64,000 nt of DNA from assembly GCA_964035575.1 (NCBI GenBank), contig OZ037933.1, positions 434,001 through 498,000 of the forward strand, written 5' to 3'. The position numbers and the translations under genes were made by a program. A model generated the notes under the pieces. It saw only the letters and a program-made list of their open reading frames with translations, was not told the origin of the DNA and searched no databases. Below are positions 51,885 through 62,275 of the stretch, one piece after another (positions within the stretch are counted from its first letter, which is position 1; every line of letters starts with the position of its first letter). The DNA comes from Rhynchopus sp. YZ270_cl-10. Taxonomy: Eukaryota > Euglenozoa > Diplonemea > Diplonemida > Diplonemidae.

Positions 51885-53027
51885 TCACTGGGAACGGTAC
51901 TTCTGGGCAAGCGAGCGGGAGACAGCTACGAAGGCCTCCTTGCGGGGAAGGCCAGACTTCAGGGCAGCCGTGTACTCAGCGGTGAAGTGCTTCTTCACGA
52001 AGAGTGCGTACTTGGTAGCAGGCTTCTTCAGGCTCTTGCGGATGGTGGTCCTCTTGGCCTTGTTCTTTGCTGCCTCAGCCTCGAGCACTCCACGCTGCTG
52101 GGTGGAGAGTGCTGCCCACTTCGTGTTCACGTCCTTCAGGGTCAGCTTCGTTCCCTTCATCGTCTTCTGGACGAACAGGGTGCGTGCGGTGACAGGTCCG
52201 CTCGATGCGATCTTGGATTTCTTGTCCTTCTTTGCCTGCTTCTTCTCGTTGACACGAGCCTTCAGGGCAGCCTTCTTGGCCTTGACAGCCTGCTTCCTCT
52301 TCGCAACACGAGCCTTGAGGGCAGCCTTCTTGGCCTTGACAGCCTGGTTCTTCTTGGCAACACGAGCCTTGAGGGCAGCCTTCTTGGCCTTGGCGGCCAG
52401 GTTCCTCTTCGCAACACGAGCCCTAAGGGCAGCCTTCTTGGCCTTGACGGCCTGTGCCTTCTTCGCAACACGAGCCCTCAGGGCAGCCTTCTTGGCCTGG
52501 ACAGCAGCCTTCTTGGCCTTGACGGCCTGTGCCTTCTTCGCAACACGAGCCTTCAGGGCAGCCTTCTTGGCCTGGACAGCCTGGTTCTTCTTGGCAACAC
52601 GAGCCCTCAGGGCAGCCTTCTTGGCCTTCTGGACCTGTGCCTTCTTGGCAGCACGAGCCTTCAGGGCAGCCTTCTTGGCCTTGACAGCCTGTGCCTTCGC
52701 AGCAGCACGAGCCTTGAGTGCAGCCTTCTTGGCAGACTTGTTCGCCTTCTTCACAATCTTCTTCACCTTCTTTGCCTTCTTTGCCTGCACCTTCTTGGCC
52801 TTCTTCACAACCTTCTTGGCTGCCTTCTTCACAACCTTCTTCGCGACCTTCTTCACTGCCTTCTTGGCCGGCTTCACCTTCTTGGCAGACACCTTCTTCG
52901 ACGCAGACTTCTTCGCCACAGGCTTCTTTGCTGCCTTGGTCACCTTGCTGCGCATCTGCACGGCACCCACCTGCACAGCAGGGAGCACGAACTTCGCCTG
53001 GCGCGCAATGGAACGAAGAGACATCAT
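51885..53027 (-). CDS. Lys/Ala-repeat HMG-like mitochondrial protein, copy 4
   Basis: 380 residues with nine repeats plus the short KKAAVQA insertion. The N-terminal half and first four repeats match copy 1, the C-terminus matches copy 3: a mosaic consistent with gene conversion or unequal exchange within the array. 51784-51812 just downstream carries the CGTGCTTAGTCACC motif also seen in the 6-34 kb repeats. Confidence 0.85.
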   Translation of the reverse strand: MMSLRSIARQAKFVLPAVQVGAVQMRSKVTKAAKKPVAKKSASKKVSAKKVKPAKKAVKKVAKKVVKKAAKKVVKKAKKVQAKKAKKVKKIVKKANKSAKKAALKARAAAKAQAVKAKKAALKARAAKKAQVQKAKKAALRARVAKKNQAVQAKKAALKARVAKKAQAVKAKKAAVQAKKAALRARVAKKAQAVKAKKAALRARVAKRNLAAKAKKAALKARVAKKNQAVKAKKAALKARVAKRKQAVKAKKAALKARVNEKKQAKKDKKSKIASSGPVTARTLFVQKTMKGTKLTLKDVNTKWAALSTQQRGVLEAEAAKNKAKRTTIRKSLKKPATKYALFVKKHFTAEYTAALKSGLPRKEAFVAVSRSLAQKYRSQ

Positions 53028-53111
53028 TTTGAAGTGTGAAGGGTGTGACGGGAATGTGGTGGAACTGTGGTGGTGGGTGTGGGTTGTGCTGTGTCGGGTT
53101 GTGCTGTTCAA

Positions 53112-53760
53112 AGTTGTGAAGTGCAGGTGGGTTGTTTTCTTCTATTTGAAGTATCGAAGATACTCCGCACTGTGCGACCTTTGAGACTAACGAACCAATG
53201 AAGGCTTTCAACAAACTCTCTTCTTCACACACTCAAAAGAGAATGAAAGCCATACAACGAAGAAAGGGCCACTGGAAAGAGAAAAAAAATGCAAAACAAA
53301 TCTGACCTGACACAACAGGATCATGAGAGCGCACGAGGCCGTCCATAGTCAAGTTGAACATGCCTTTCACCGTGGCGGGAAGAGGAAATGAGAACTATAC
53401 AAGCATGAACAAATGGACTTGAAATACAAAATCCCTCCTGTAGTGTACTTTTGTTACAATGACCCGTGCATCGTGGGTGTCCCCAACCATCCGGTCTTGG
53501 TCCTACATCTGAACAATTCCGCACAAAATATTATAACAAATATTATAACTGTACCTACTACCTTGAGAATTGTGAGGATGATGTATTGACATGAGAAGCG
53601 CGAATATGATCCCTGGTGAATACACCGCCAATAAAAATAAAGTTGCGCTCGCTTCGCTCGCGGAAAAACACCCCAAAAATTTTCCCCGCTCGCTTCGCGA
53701 GCGGGAAAACGCCCCCAAAAAAATTCTCCCCACCACCAGTACACAAAACCGGTGTTTTAG
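53112..53760. other. Array flank and gene-free DNA
   Basis: 53112-53340 is the duplicated upstream region of the array genes (homology to the other units ends near 53342). After that there are repeat blocks and CGCTCGCTTCGCTCGCG / CGCTCGCTTCGCGAGCG hairpins near 53650 and 53690; no gene. Confidence 0.5.
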
Positions 53761-53761
53761 T

Positions 53762-53868
53762 CGGCCTGTGCATAAGTCCGATCCTGAGCCCAAATCTGCC
53801 CGGACTTATACACGGGTCATCGGACTCATGCACGGGTCATGGGGGTCGGACTTATGCACGGGGGGGGT
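53762..53868. repeat. Hairpin element of GGACTTATGCACGGG motifs
   Basis: CGGACTTATGCACGGG-type units repeat four times, with the inverse TGCATAAGTCCG at the left end. It abuts the TA that starts the next element. Confidence 0.55.
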
Positions 53869-53870
53869 TA

Positions 53871-54906
53871 GGGGGAGCAGTGAGACCCTTTTTTCTGTCA
53901 CACCCCCCAAAAAATCATGAAAAAGTGTAAAAAAAAATATCCGAAAACACAAAAACACCCCAGAAAACATTTGTGGGACTATTTCTTACGTTTTGGTGCC
54001 TTTTTGGCACTTTTTGGCACTTTTTTTCTCGATTTTTCGACACTTTTTGTCGCGTTTTCACCCAAATTCCCCCTTTTCAGAGGGGATTTGATACAAGGCG
54101 ATTTATCAAAAAATTCAAAAATTTGAAATAGCCCAAAACAAGAGGAAAAGTGGTTTTTTCCAGTCATATGTGTGCACGGAGTGATTTCCGTGGGGTTTTG
54201 GAGCCAAAAGTCCAGTTTTTTTCATGTCTTTGCTGAAAATTTTGAATTTTTTTTATACACAAAAACCACATTTTAGCCGGGAGGAAGAAGTGTGACAGAA
54301 GTGTGACATCTGAGAGGTTTCGAGCCAGAGGTCACCAAAATGGGCAAAACCATCTGAAAACAATTTTTTCCACCCCCAGTGGGGTCCGGCAATCACTTTC
54401 GAGTGGTTTTGGGGACTTATGTGAACCTGTGGACAATTTTTTTGGGGTTTTTATGTGTGTAAACATGCTAAGAAGTGAGGGCAGTACTGCTTTTTTAAGC
54501 GTTTCAGACACTACAGAATACATCTGGGGCCCACACAGGACCCCTAAAAGCTGCAAAAACCATACATTTCCACCCTGGGACCCCACCGAATGTGGACCGA
54601 GGTGGTTTTCGGGTGTTTAGAAGGCCTAATGTCTCCTCAAATATTTTTTTTGAAAAGTGTTGAAAATTGACCCAAAAGCGTTACACAAGCGTTACACATT
54701 TTTGGCCATTTTTTCACAAAAAACCAATTTTTTTTAATCAGGAAAGTATCTGTAGAGGTTGTCAGGTGGTTTAATGGGATATTTGGGTGATCCCCAGGGC
54801 GATTTGCGGCCAGGTACGACCTTTTTGGTGGATTTCTTCACCTAAATTTCAAAAAAATGGGTTTGTGACAGTATTTGTACAGGGATTTATACACCACTGC
54901 TCCCCC
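53871..54906. mobile_element. Element with GGGGGAGCAGTG ends
   Basis: Ends GGGGGAGCAGTG / CACTGCTCCCCC, preceded by TA and followed by TC. The 1036-bp interior is only weakly palindromic (TGTCACACC near the left, GTTTGTGACAG near the right) and has no gene. Confidence 0.55.
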
Positions 54907-54914
54907 TCACCGTG

Positions 54915-55105
54915 CGCTGGTCAGAGGATACCTGGTCAGTTGACCAGGTAATATGACCAGGTTTTGACCTGGTCAGATTGACCAGGTACACCTGGTCATG
55001 ACCAGGTATACCTGGTCAATGACCAGGTATTGACCAGGTATACCTGGTCATGACCAGGTATACCTGGTCAGTGACCAGGTATTTGGCCACTGTGACCAGG
55101 TTTTT
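54915..55105. repeat. Palindrome cluster of TGACCAGGTATACCTGGTCA
   Basis: About sixteen copies of CTGGTCA or TGACCAG are arranged head to head around GTATAC, GTACAC or GTAAT. Confidence 0.8.
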
Positions 55106-57343
55106 TTTTTTTTTGACAACACAAAAATGCCCTTGGTGGGTCCATATGACCTCAAAACTGGGCTAAAAGTGCAAATAAAGGCACTTACGAGCAGTTTAGA
55201 GCATCTAGAATTTATTCCACGGCTATTTGTGTGCACCCTGTACATTTTGTATGGGCATCACCTTAGCAAAAAATCGAAAAATCTCAAAAAAAAAAATTTT
55301 TTTTTCGGGGAAAATTTGGCCTCTGGGTTGGGTCTTGGGGCACCGAAAAATGCAAAAAAACGCAAAATTCGGGTGTTTTGACCATCTGGGGTGTCACCAA
55401 ATACACGTATTTGAACAATCCTACACTAAACAGTGGTTAGACAAGGCGATTTTTGACCAAAGAAAAAATAACTTTTTTGCCCAAAACTGGCCGTGGTAGG
55501 TCATAAAATGGCCCAAAAAATCCAAAGAAAACCTCAGATTGGGCAAATGTTGAAAAAAATTTTCAAGTCAAAATTTCAGCCAAAATACGGTCATACCCCG
55601 TGTACTGTAGTAGCTAATTTTTACGATTTGAGGCCATAAAAGCAAAATTTGGCACTTTTGAGCCTCTGTAGGGGTCTAAAATGTCTAAAATGTGGTTTTG
55701 CGTACTCGATTTTTTAGACGAATTTTTTTTTCTGTACTGGACACTGGGCACTGTACCCAGAGAAGGCACCTTGACAGCAGCGAAGGCGCAGATGAAGACA
55801 AGGTATGTAAATAATATTTACTTATTTACATATTTACTTTTTTATTATGTTTAACTGTCAGGCACTAGTGTAGATTCATTCCTTTAGTGGTTGTCAAGTT
55901 GTTGTGTGGTGGTGTTTGTTTTCCCTGATCACCGATCTCACTCTTTTTTGGCTGGTGCTTGCAGACTACCCCTACTTTGTGTAATCGGAATAAACTTACA
56001 TATTGCTTGTCATAAGGCAGCCGTTTTTTAACTTCTGCAGGCGTGCTCGTTACCTGCTGCACATAATATTCACCTCGCTTCGCTCGGTAAATACTTACAC
56101 ATGGTCCCCTCGCTTCGCTTGGGAACCATTAGTGCAGCAGGAAATCCGCTGTGGCGTGAAAAAAAGGCTACCTTATTTCACGGCAATGCATAGTTATTAC
56201 CACTTTCTTCATTAACCTCATCTTTAATACTGGAAAATCGTTTAATTTGTCACACCCTAATTAACCGAGTTGAAATATCAGTCATAAATGAATTTTGTCA
56301 CCCCCTCACATTACGTTGGGCGATTTTTTGTGTCTACTTTTTAAAGTACAGCCTTGAGTGATACTTTCTGTATTAGGGACGGAAGAATTGTAGGTGACAA
56401 ATTAAACGATTTTACAGTACTGCGTTTATACACCATAACTTAATCACACCCCACATTTACACTCATCACAGGATCGTGAAATCCGAACTGCATCCGTGAT
56501 TGCGATGAGAAGTTTCGCCGCTCTTCGACATTCTATCAACAACTCAAAAATCCGAAAGGCTTCACCCACATCAATCTATTCTGGGTTTGTGGACGAAGAC
56601 CTGGGGGGTGGGAATATTTTGTCAGTCACTGCTATTGCCATTTAACCCAGGGAGCATAGCTAGTGCAAGAAATTCGACTTTGGAAACCTTCCGGAAAGTC
56701 TGTCCTCTGCTTGCGGAGGACTAGACACAAGAAAATATTGCGTTCCCCCAGAAAACCAGTGCACATTTCACACTCCTTGTGGGTGGTCTTGTTGCCTTTT
56801 TTGTCAACAGTAATTTTGGCCCAGGCATGCTCTTGAAGCATGACAATTTAGTGTGTATGGGGCAGGGTGTTGTTTTGTTCTGAATTCTCTTTGTTATAAC
56901 ATCTAAGTCAATCGCGGGTGGTGGTTTGTGTAGCGTGAGGCACTCTTTTTAACAAACTTCCTGCGGCTGCTAAAGTGTTATTTCTTCGGATTTAACAACG
57001 TACAGCGTAACATAGTGGTTTAGCCTGGTCGACACAACCTTTGATAGATATGGGATAACCAACCCCCTTCGACCCCTTGTGGGTTCACTGAACAAGCCCT
57101 CGTGGTAGTTAAACGCGATTGACATTTACATTTCCTAGAGATGAAAGAACAAGACAACACTTCTGTACCCGCGCATCAAAATTGTGGAAAACTTTGCACC
57201 CCAAACACCCTCAACAACGCCCGCCAAAAGGCGCCCCTTGTTGCTGGGAGTTGGTTCTCATTGATACCTGCGAATGACATGCGAATAACATTTATTATGG
57301 GGTGGCGACAGGCAAGTTCTCATTTTTTGGTCAATTTCCGCAC
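55106..57343. other. Mostly unassigned DNA with possible exon-like fragments
   Basis: No confident gene. Three short stretches look exon-like: 55785-55800 ends at ACAAG|GTATGTAA; 56480-56640 (plus) reads NCIRDCDEKFRRSS and onward; 56632-56841 (minus) reads HAWAKITVDKKGNKTTHKEC and onward. They do not join into a gene that I can support. TCGCTTCGCTCGG and TCGCTTCGCTTGG hairpins lie at 56075 and 56112. Confidence 0.3.
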
Positions 57344-58030
57344 TACACAGTATACACAGTACACACAGTACACACAGTACACACAGTACACACAGTACAC
57401 ACAGTACACACAGTACACACAGTACACACAGTACACAGTATACACAATATACACAGTATACACAATATACACAGTATACACAGTATACACAGTATACACA
57501 GTATACACAGTATACACAGTATACACAGTATACACAGTATACACAGTATACACAGTATACACAGTATACACAGTATACACAGTATACACAGTATACACAG
57601 TATACACAGTATACACAGTATACACAGTATACACAGTATACACAGTATACACAGTATACACAGTATACACAGTATACACAGTATACACAGTATACACAGT
57701 ATACACAGTATACACAGTATACACAGTATACACAGTATACACAGTATACACAGTATACACAGTATACACAGTATACACAGTATACACAGTATACACAGTA
57801 TACACAGTATACACAGTATACACAGTATACACAGTATACACAGTATACACAGTATACACAGTATACACAGTATACACAGTATACACAGTATACACAGTAT
57901 ACACAGTATACACAGTATACACAGTATACACAGTATACACAGTATACACAGTATACACAGTATACACAGTATACACAGTATACACAGTATACACAGTATA
58001 CACAGTATACACAGTATACACAGTATACTG
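57344..58030. repeat. (AGTACACAC)n then (AGTATACAC)n microsatellite
   Basis: About nine AGTACACAC units (57358-57435) grade, through a few CAATATACA variants, into about 62 AGTATACAC units. The last units invert (GTATACTGTGTATACTGTG, 58022-58041). Confidence 0.95.
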
Positions 58031-58041
58031 TGTATACTGTG

Positions 58042-58170
58042 TTACTTAGTGAGAGTTAGTGAGAGCTGTGAGAGCCTGTGAGAGCTTGTGCGAGCCTGTG
58101 AGACCTTGTGAGAGCTTGTGAGAGTCTGTGAGAGCCTGTGAGAGCTTACTGAGAGCTAGTAAAAAAATCT
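58042..58170. repeat. Degenerate (GTGAGAGCCT)n repeat
   Basis: About twelve variants of GTGAGAGC(C/T)T. The same unit in inverse orientation lies at 58806-58900 and 59240-59295, beside the other microsatellites. Confidence 0.8.
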
Positions 58171-58199
58171 CTCCCCGTTCATAGATCACCCAACTGTAC

Positions 58200-58595
58200 T
58201 GCTGAATAACGTTATTCCAAAATAACACTTGTTATAACGTTATCGATAACGTTATAACACCCACAGTATGTCTTATAATAGGCTAATATTGGGCTAATAG
58301 CCTATTATATGCCATCTTAGACGTAGGCTGCAGTCGGTGCTGTAACATACACCTCACTCACGCTCATCAGTGAAAAACACAAGAGAAATAAGTTGTGTTG
58401 TGTCTGTAACGGAGTTGGCCTTAAATTTTGGATTTTTCGGATTTGTTTAACGGGTTAAGCCAGCTACCACCGTACCACCAGTGGTAGCTGGGAAGGACTG
58501 GAATAGGCTAATAAAATATTAGCCTATTCCAGTTTCATTGGCCTATTCTATAAGGCTTAAATAGGCTAATATCCTATTAGGCTTTGTTAGCTTAT
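58200..58595. repeat. Palindromes of ATAACGTTAT and AATAGGCTAATA
   Basis: 58205-58262 repeats ATAACGTTAT in tandem inverted pairs. 58273-58590 repeats AATAGGCTAATA and TATTAGCCTATT in both orientations around a unique middle. Each block has its own motif, as in the other hairpin elements. Confidence 0.6.
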
Positions 58596-58601
58596 CAGCT
58601 A

Positions 58602-58803
58602 TGGTATACTGTGTATACTGTGTATACTGTGTATACTGTGTATACTGTGTATACTGTGTATACTGTGTATACTGTGTATACTGTGTATACTGTGTATACT
58701 GTGTATACTGTGTATACTGTGTGTACTGTGTGTACTGTGTATACTGTGTATACTGTGTATACTGTGTATACTGTGTATACTGTGTATACTGTGTATACTG
58801 TAG
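58602..58803. repeat. (TACTGTGTA)n microsatellite, inverse of 57344-58030
   Basis: About 22 units of the reverse complement of AGTATACAC, with two TGTGTACTG variants in the middle. Confidence 0.95.
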
Positions 58804-58933
58804 GTCATCAGCTCTCAGTAAGCTCTCACAGCTCCCACTAGCTCCCACTAGCTCTCACTAACTCTCACTAGCTCTCAGTAAGCTCTCACAGGCTCTCATA
58901 CTGTAAACTTGTTTAAGTAGCTTTGCTACGCCA

Positions 58934-59239
58934 GGGGGGTCTCTAGGATAAAATATGTCGCGAATAAGAAAGTCTTTTCCCCTCCCCCTTTTTCGCTATA
59001 TTTTTTTTGCGCGTACCATTTATCTATTGCTACGTGCCCTTTTTGTTGTTATTGCTTACCACTTGCTTCGGCAAGGTTGGTTGAGGACGTTACGGGGAAA
59101 TCTCACCACCTTCATCAGTATTTTTTGTGTTGTGTTTCCCCAGTCTCGCCCTCATGACCGCATACCTCGCTGCCGTTTTTTCGGCGCTATTAACCAAAAA
59201 AGACCTTTCTCCCCACATTTTATCCTAAAGAGACCCCCA
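58934..59239. mobile_element. Short element with GGGGGTCTCT ends
   Basis: GGGGGTCTCTAGGATAAAAT at the left and ATTTTATCCTAAAGAGACCC at the right are inverted with a 2-bp difference. The interior has an open frame starting MSRIRKSFPLPLFRYIFFAR with two hydrophobic stretches; with a single copy in view I cannot call it a gene. Confidence 0.6.
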
Positions 59240-59333
59240 CAGGCTCTCACAAGCTCTCACAAGGTCTCACAGGCTCTCACAGGCTCTCACAGCCTGTTAC
59301 GTGTCCCACGGAGACGATCATAGATCACCCAAC

Positions 59334-59688
59334 AGTACAGTACAGTACAGTACAGTACAGTACAGTACAGTACAGTACAGTACAGTACAGTACAGTACAG
59401 TACAGTACAGTACAGTACAGTACAGTACAGTACAGTACAGTACAGTACAGTACAGTACAGTACAGTACAGTACAGTACAGTACAGTACAGTACAGTACAG
59501 TACAGTACAGTACAGTACAGTACAGTACAGTACAGTACAGTACAGTACAGTACAGTACAGTACAGTACAGTACAGTACAGTACAGTACAGTACAGTACAG
59601 TACAGTACAGTACAGTACAGTACAGTACAGTACAGTACAGTACAGTACAGTACAGTACAGTACAGTACAGTACAGTACAGTACAGTAC
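59334..59688. repeat. Perfect (AGTAC)n array, 71 copies
   Basis: A 355-bp uninterrupted tract with the same unit as 18971-19888. It is preceded by CATAGATCACCCAACAGTAC; CATAGATCACCCAACTGTAC also occurs at 58182, where no array followed. Confidence 0.98.
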
Positions 59689-59804
59689 CCCTGCTAACGA
59701 CCCACCCAGAGTGGGACAAAAAAAAGCTCATCCCAAAATATGCCGATCACAAAAAAATCACAAAAACCCCCGATCCAACAATCACACACCCACAGAATTC
59801 ACAC

Positions 59805-60007
59805 ACTACTATAACATTCGCACTACGTTCACATCATTCGCACTATGTTCGCACTGTGTTCGCATCGTTCGCATCATTCGCACATGCGAATATAGTGCGA
59901 ATATAGTGCGAATGATGCGAACGACAATGCGAATGAATGCGAACAGGATGCGAATGCATTCGCACATGCGAATATATGCGAATGGTCATTCGCACGCTAT
60001 GTATGCC
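59805..60007. mobile_element. GGCATA-end family element, TGCGAATG interior, left end not found
   Basis: Repeated TGCGAAT / ATTCGCA units in both orientations, ending TATGCC before TA (60008-60009). The expected left GGCATA end is not visible. Confidence 0.6.
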
Positions 60008-60009
60008 TA

Positions 60010-60986
60010 GGGGGTATCTTAAGGGGGTGAAATGGCCAAAAAATCGAACTTTTTCGCCTGGGTGCCAAAAAAGGCACCAAACCAGAAAATATGTCCCTTG
60101 GGACCCCAAAAATCGAATTCCGCCCGGTTTTGAGCACTTTTGACCACTTCTGACCGACTTTTTTGCATTTTTTAAAAAGTGACCACCAACTTGTACCTGC
60201 CCACCCCCCCGTAGGTAGAGCAACTCACATATCCATCAGCCTCAGTGTTAGCCAGGGGCCAGAAAAGCCCCCAAAGCCACATATTTCCACCCCAGAACCT
60301 ATCCCGAGGGGTACCCAGGTGGTTTCGGGGTGTTTAGGGGACTTCGTGGAACTTAGAACCATGTTTCAAAAAGGGTACAAGGACGTGGTCCCTTGGGAGG
60401 GCAAGCCCTTGGTACGAGTTCCTGGACACTTTTTGAAACATGGTTCTAAGTTCCACCAAGTCCCTCTAAACACCCCGAAACAGCCTGGGTACCCCTCGGG
60501 ATAGGTTCTGGGGTGGAAATATGTGGCTTTGGGGGCTTTTCTGGCCCCTGGCTCACACTGAGGCGTGATGGATGTGTGAGTTGCTCTACCTACGGGGGGT
60601 GGGCAGGTACAAGTACTGTAGGCGCTTTTTTAAAATTGCATTTCAGGCATCATCTGAGTGTTTCTGTGTCAAAACTGGGGCGCTGGTGCGTTTTTTGGGT
60701 CCCCTAGGTGGTTTGGTATGGTTTTCGGGGACTTCTGAGGTTCTGAAGATCAAAATCGGAAAAATTGCATATCGAGTACAGTGACCGGGGGGTGGGCAGG
60801 TACAAGTTGGTGGTCACTTTTTAAAAAATGCAAAAAAGTCGCTCAGAAGTGGTCAAAAGTGCTCAAAACCGGGCGGAATTCGATTTTTGGGGTCCAAATG
60901 GGCCTATGGTGTGGTTTTTTTGACCTCAGGGGGAGTTTCCCAATTTATTGCCTACTTCACGTTTTTTGACAGCTTAAGATACCCCC
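60010..60986. mobile_element. TA-flanked palindromic element, GGGGGTATCTTAAG ends
   Basis: Ends GGGGGTATCTTAAG / CTTAAGATACCCCC, bounded by TA at 60008-60009 and 60987-60988. Outer arms 60110-60215 and 60780-60890 pair; an inner palindrome (60205-60615, centre about 60390) is homologous to the core of 63085-63878. Confidence 0.75.
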
Positions 60987-60988
60987 TA

Positions 60989-62273
60989 CCCCCCCCAGTG
61001 ATGCAAGGTGGGTTTTTTTGCTGGGTTTTTTTGCGGGTTTTTTTGGGTTTTTATGGGTTTTTTTGGGTTTTTTCAAAACCAGTTTTTTCGGGTTTTTATG
61101 GGTTTTTTGACTTTCTGGTTTTCGGTAGGGTATTCGTGAATTTTTAACACTGGCTGCATGCTTCCCAGCACACACAAGTGCATAGAAAAAATGCCTTGGA
61201 AAACATGCAATCTGTGGTGGTCAAAAGTGCAAAATTCCTTCGCCAATTGTTTTTTTGGGTGTTTGTTATACCTGGAGAATATGGTCAGATCACTTATCAT
61301 ACCACCTGTGGTATGGTCACACACAGGTACCAGACCCCAAAAACACCACTTTTTCAGGCCATTTTTGACCTGAAAAACCAGTTCATACATAGGCACCAGC
61401 CAGTTTTACTGTATTAATGTGGGCAGTGAAGCTGCCCAGCACGCACCCTCCATTTTCAGCCAAAAAAAGAGTGTGTCTTTGGACACCCACGGTAAAGGAC
61501 AACAATGTGTATCGCCACTATTCTGCCTCATTGCGGTACTAACCTGCATTTTTGGTGTTTTAGGCGGTGACCCAAATTTACAAAGAAAAAAACGAAAAAA
61601 CCCACGAAATCTACACAAAAGTCTACAATACCACAACCCAAAACGCAACAAAATGTACGAAAATCAGGAAAACGCACAAAATCTTTAAAAAAATTCACAA
61701 CATTGCACCGCTTTTTGGTTTGCGTGACGAAAGGAGCACGCGCGGGTCACACTCATTGCTCACCGAGAAGATGGTGCCACCGGGGGTTTTTGGGGTTTAA
61801 ACGTGGGTTACGTGGTACTGCAGTGGAACCACCCATGGTTCTGACACCGGAATCCCTACCTGGGTATGGACTCAAAAAACCCACCAAAAGAGGTGAAACT
61901 CCAGGTGAAAACGCCTGTTGTAGCTGTAGGTGCACACGTAACAGAAGGTTTATACACGTAAACTCATGACACTAAAATTCTTCAGAAACCGAAAAGAAAC
62001 GTCTGACTTAGAAGTCAATTTTAGGTGGTTAAACTCCACCAAAAAAAATGTCCGACCCCGCAATTTTTTCAGATCGCTCCGAAAATTCATATTTGCGATG
62101 TTTTGAGCAAAAAAAATCACACTCCACGCCCCAAAAGCAAAATATAATGCGGTGGGTTTTTTTGGGTTTTTATGGGTTTTTTTGGGTTTTTATGGGTTTT
62201 TTTGGTTTTTTTGGGTTTTTTGGGTTTTTTTGTTTGGGACCCTGGATTCCTGCATCACTGACCCCCCCCCCCC
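60989..62273. mobile_element. TA-flanked element with C-run and AGTGATGCA ends
   Basis: It begins CCCCCCCCAGTGATGCAAGG and ends CCTGCATCACTGACCCC, between TA at 60987-60988 and 62274-62275. AGTGATGCA is inverted but both ends carry C on the plus strand, unlike the other elements. GGGTTTTT-type runs lie near both ends (61010-61110, 62155-62230). No gene seen in the interior. Confidence 0.5.
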
Positions 62274-62275
62274 TA

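Noticed and set aside
44229-53184. Plus-strand frames of up to 487 codons across the HMG-like genes
   Set aside because: They are antisense shadows of Lys/Ala codons (Leu/Ala/Phe-rich in other frames); the minus-strand frame has presequence, repeats and HMG-like ends.
57141-58081. Long HSI/VYT-repeat frames
   Set aside because: They arise from the AGTATACAC unit on both strands, with no non-repeat coding sequence.
57344-58803. CRISPR array
   Set aside because: Short repeats without unique spacers, in a eukaryotic context.
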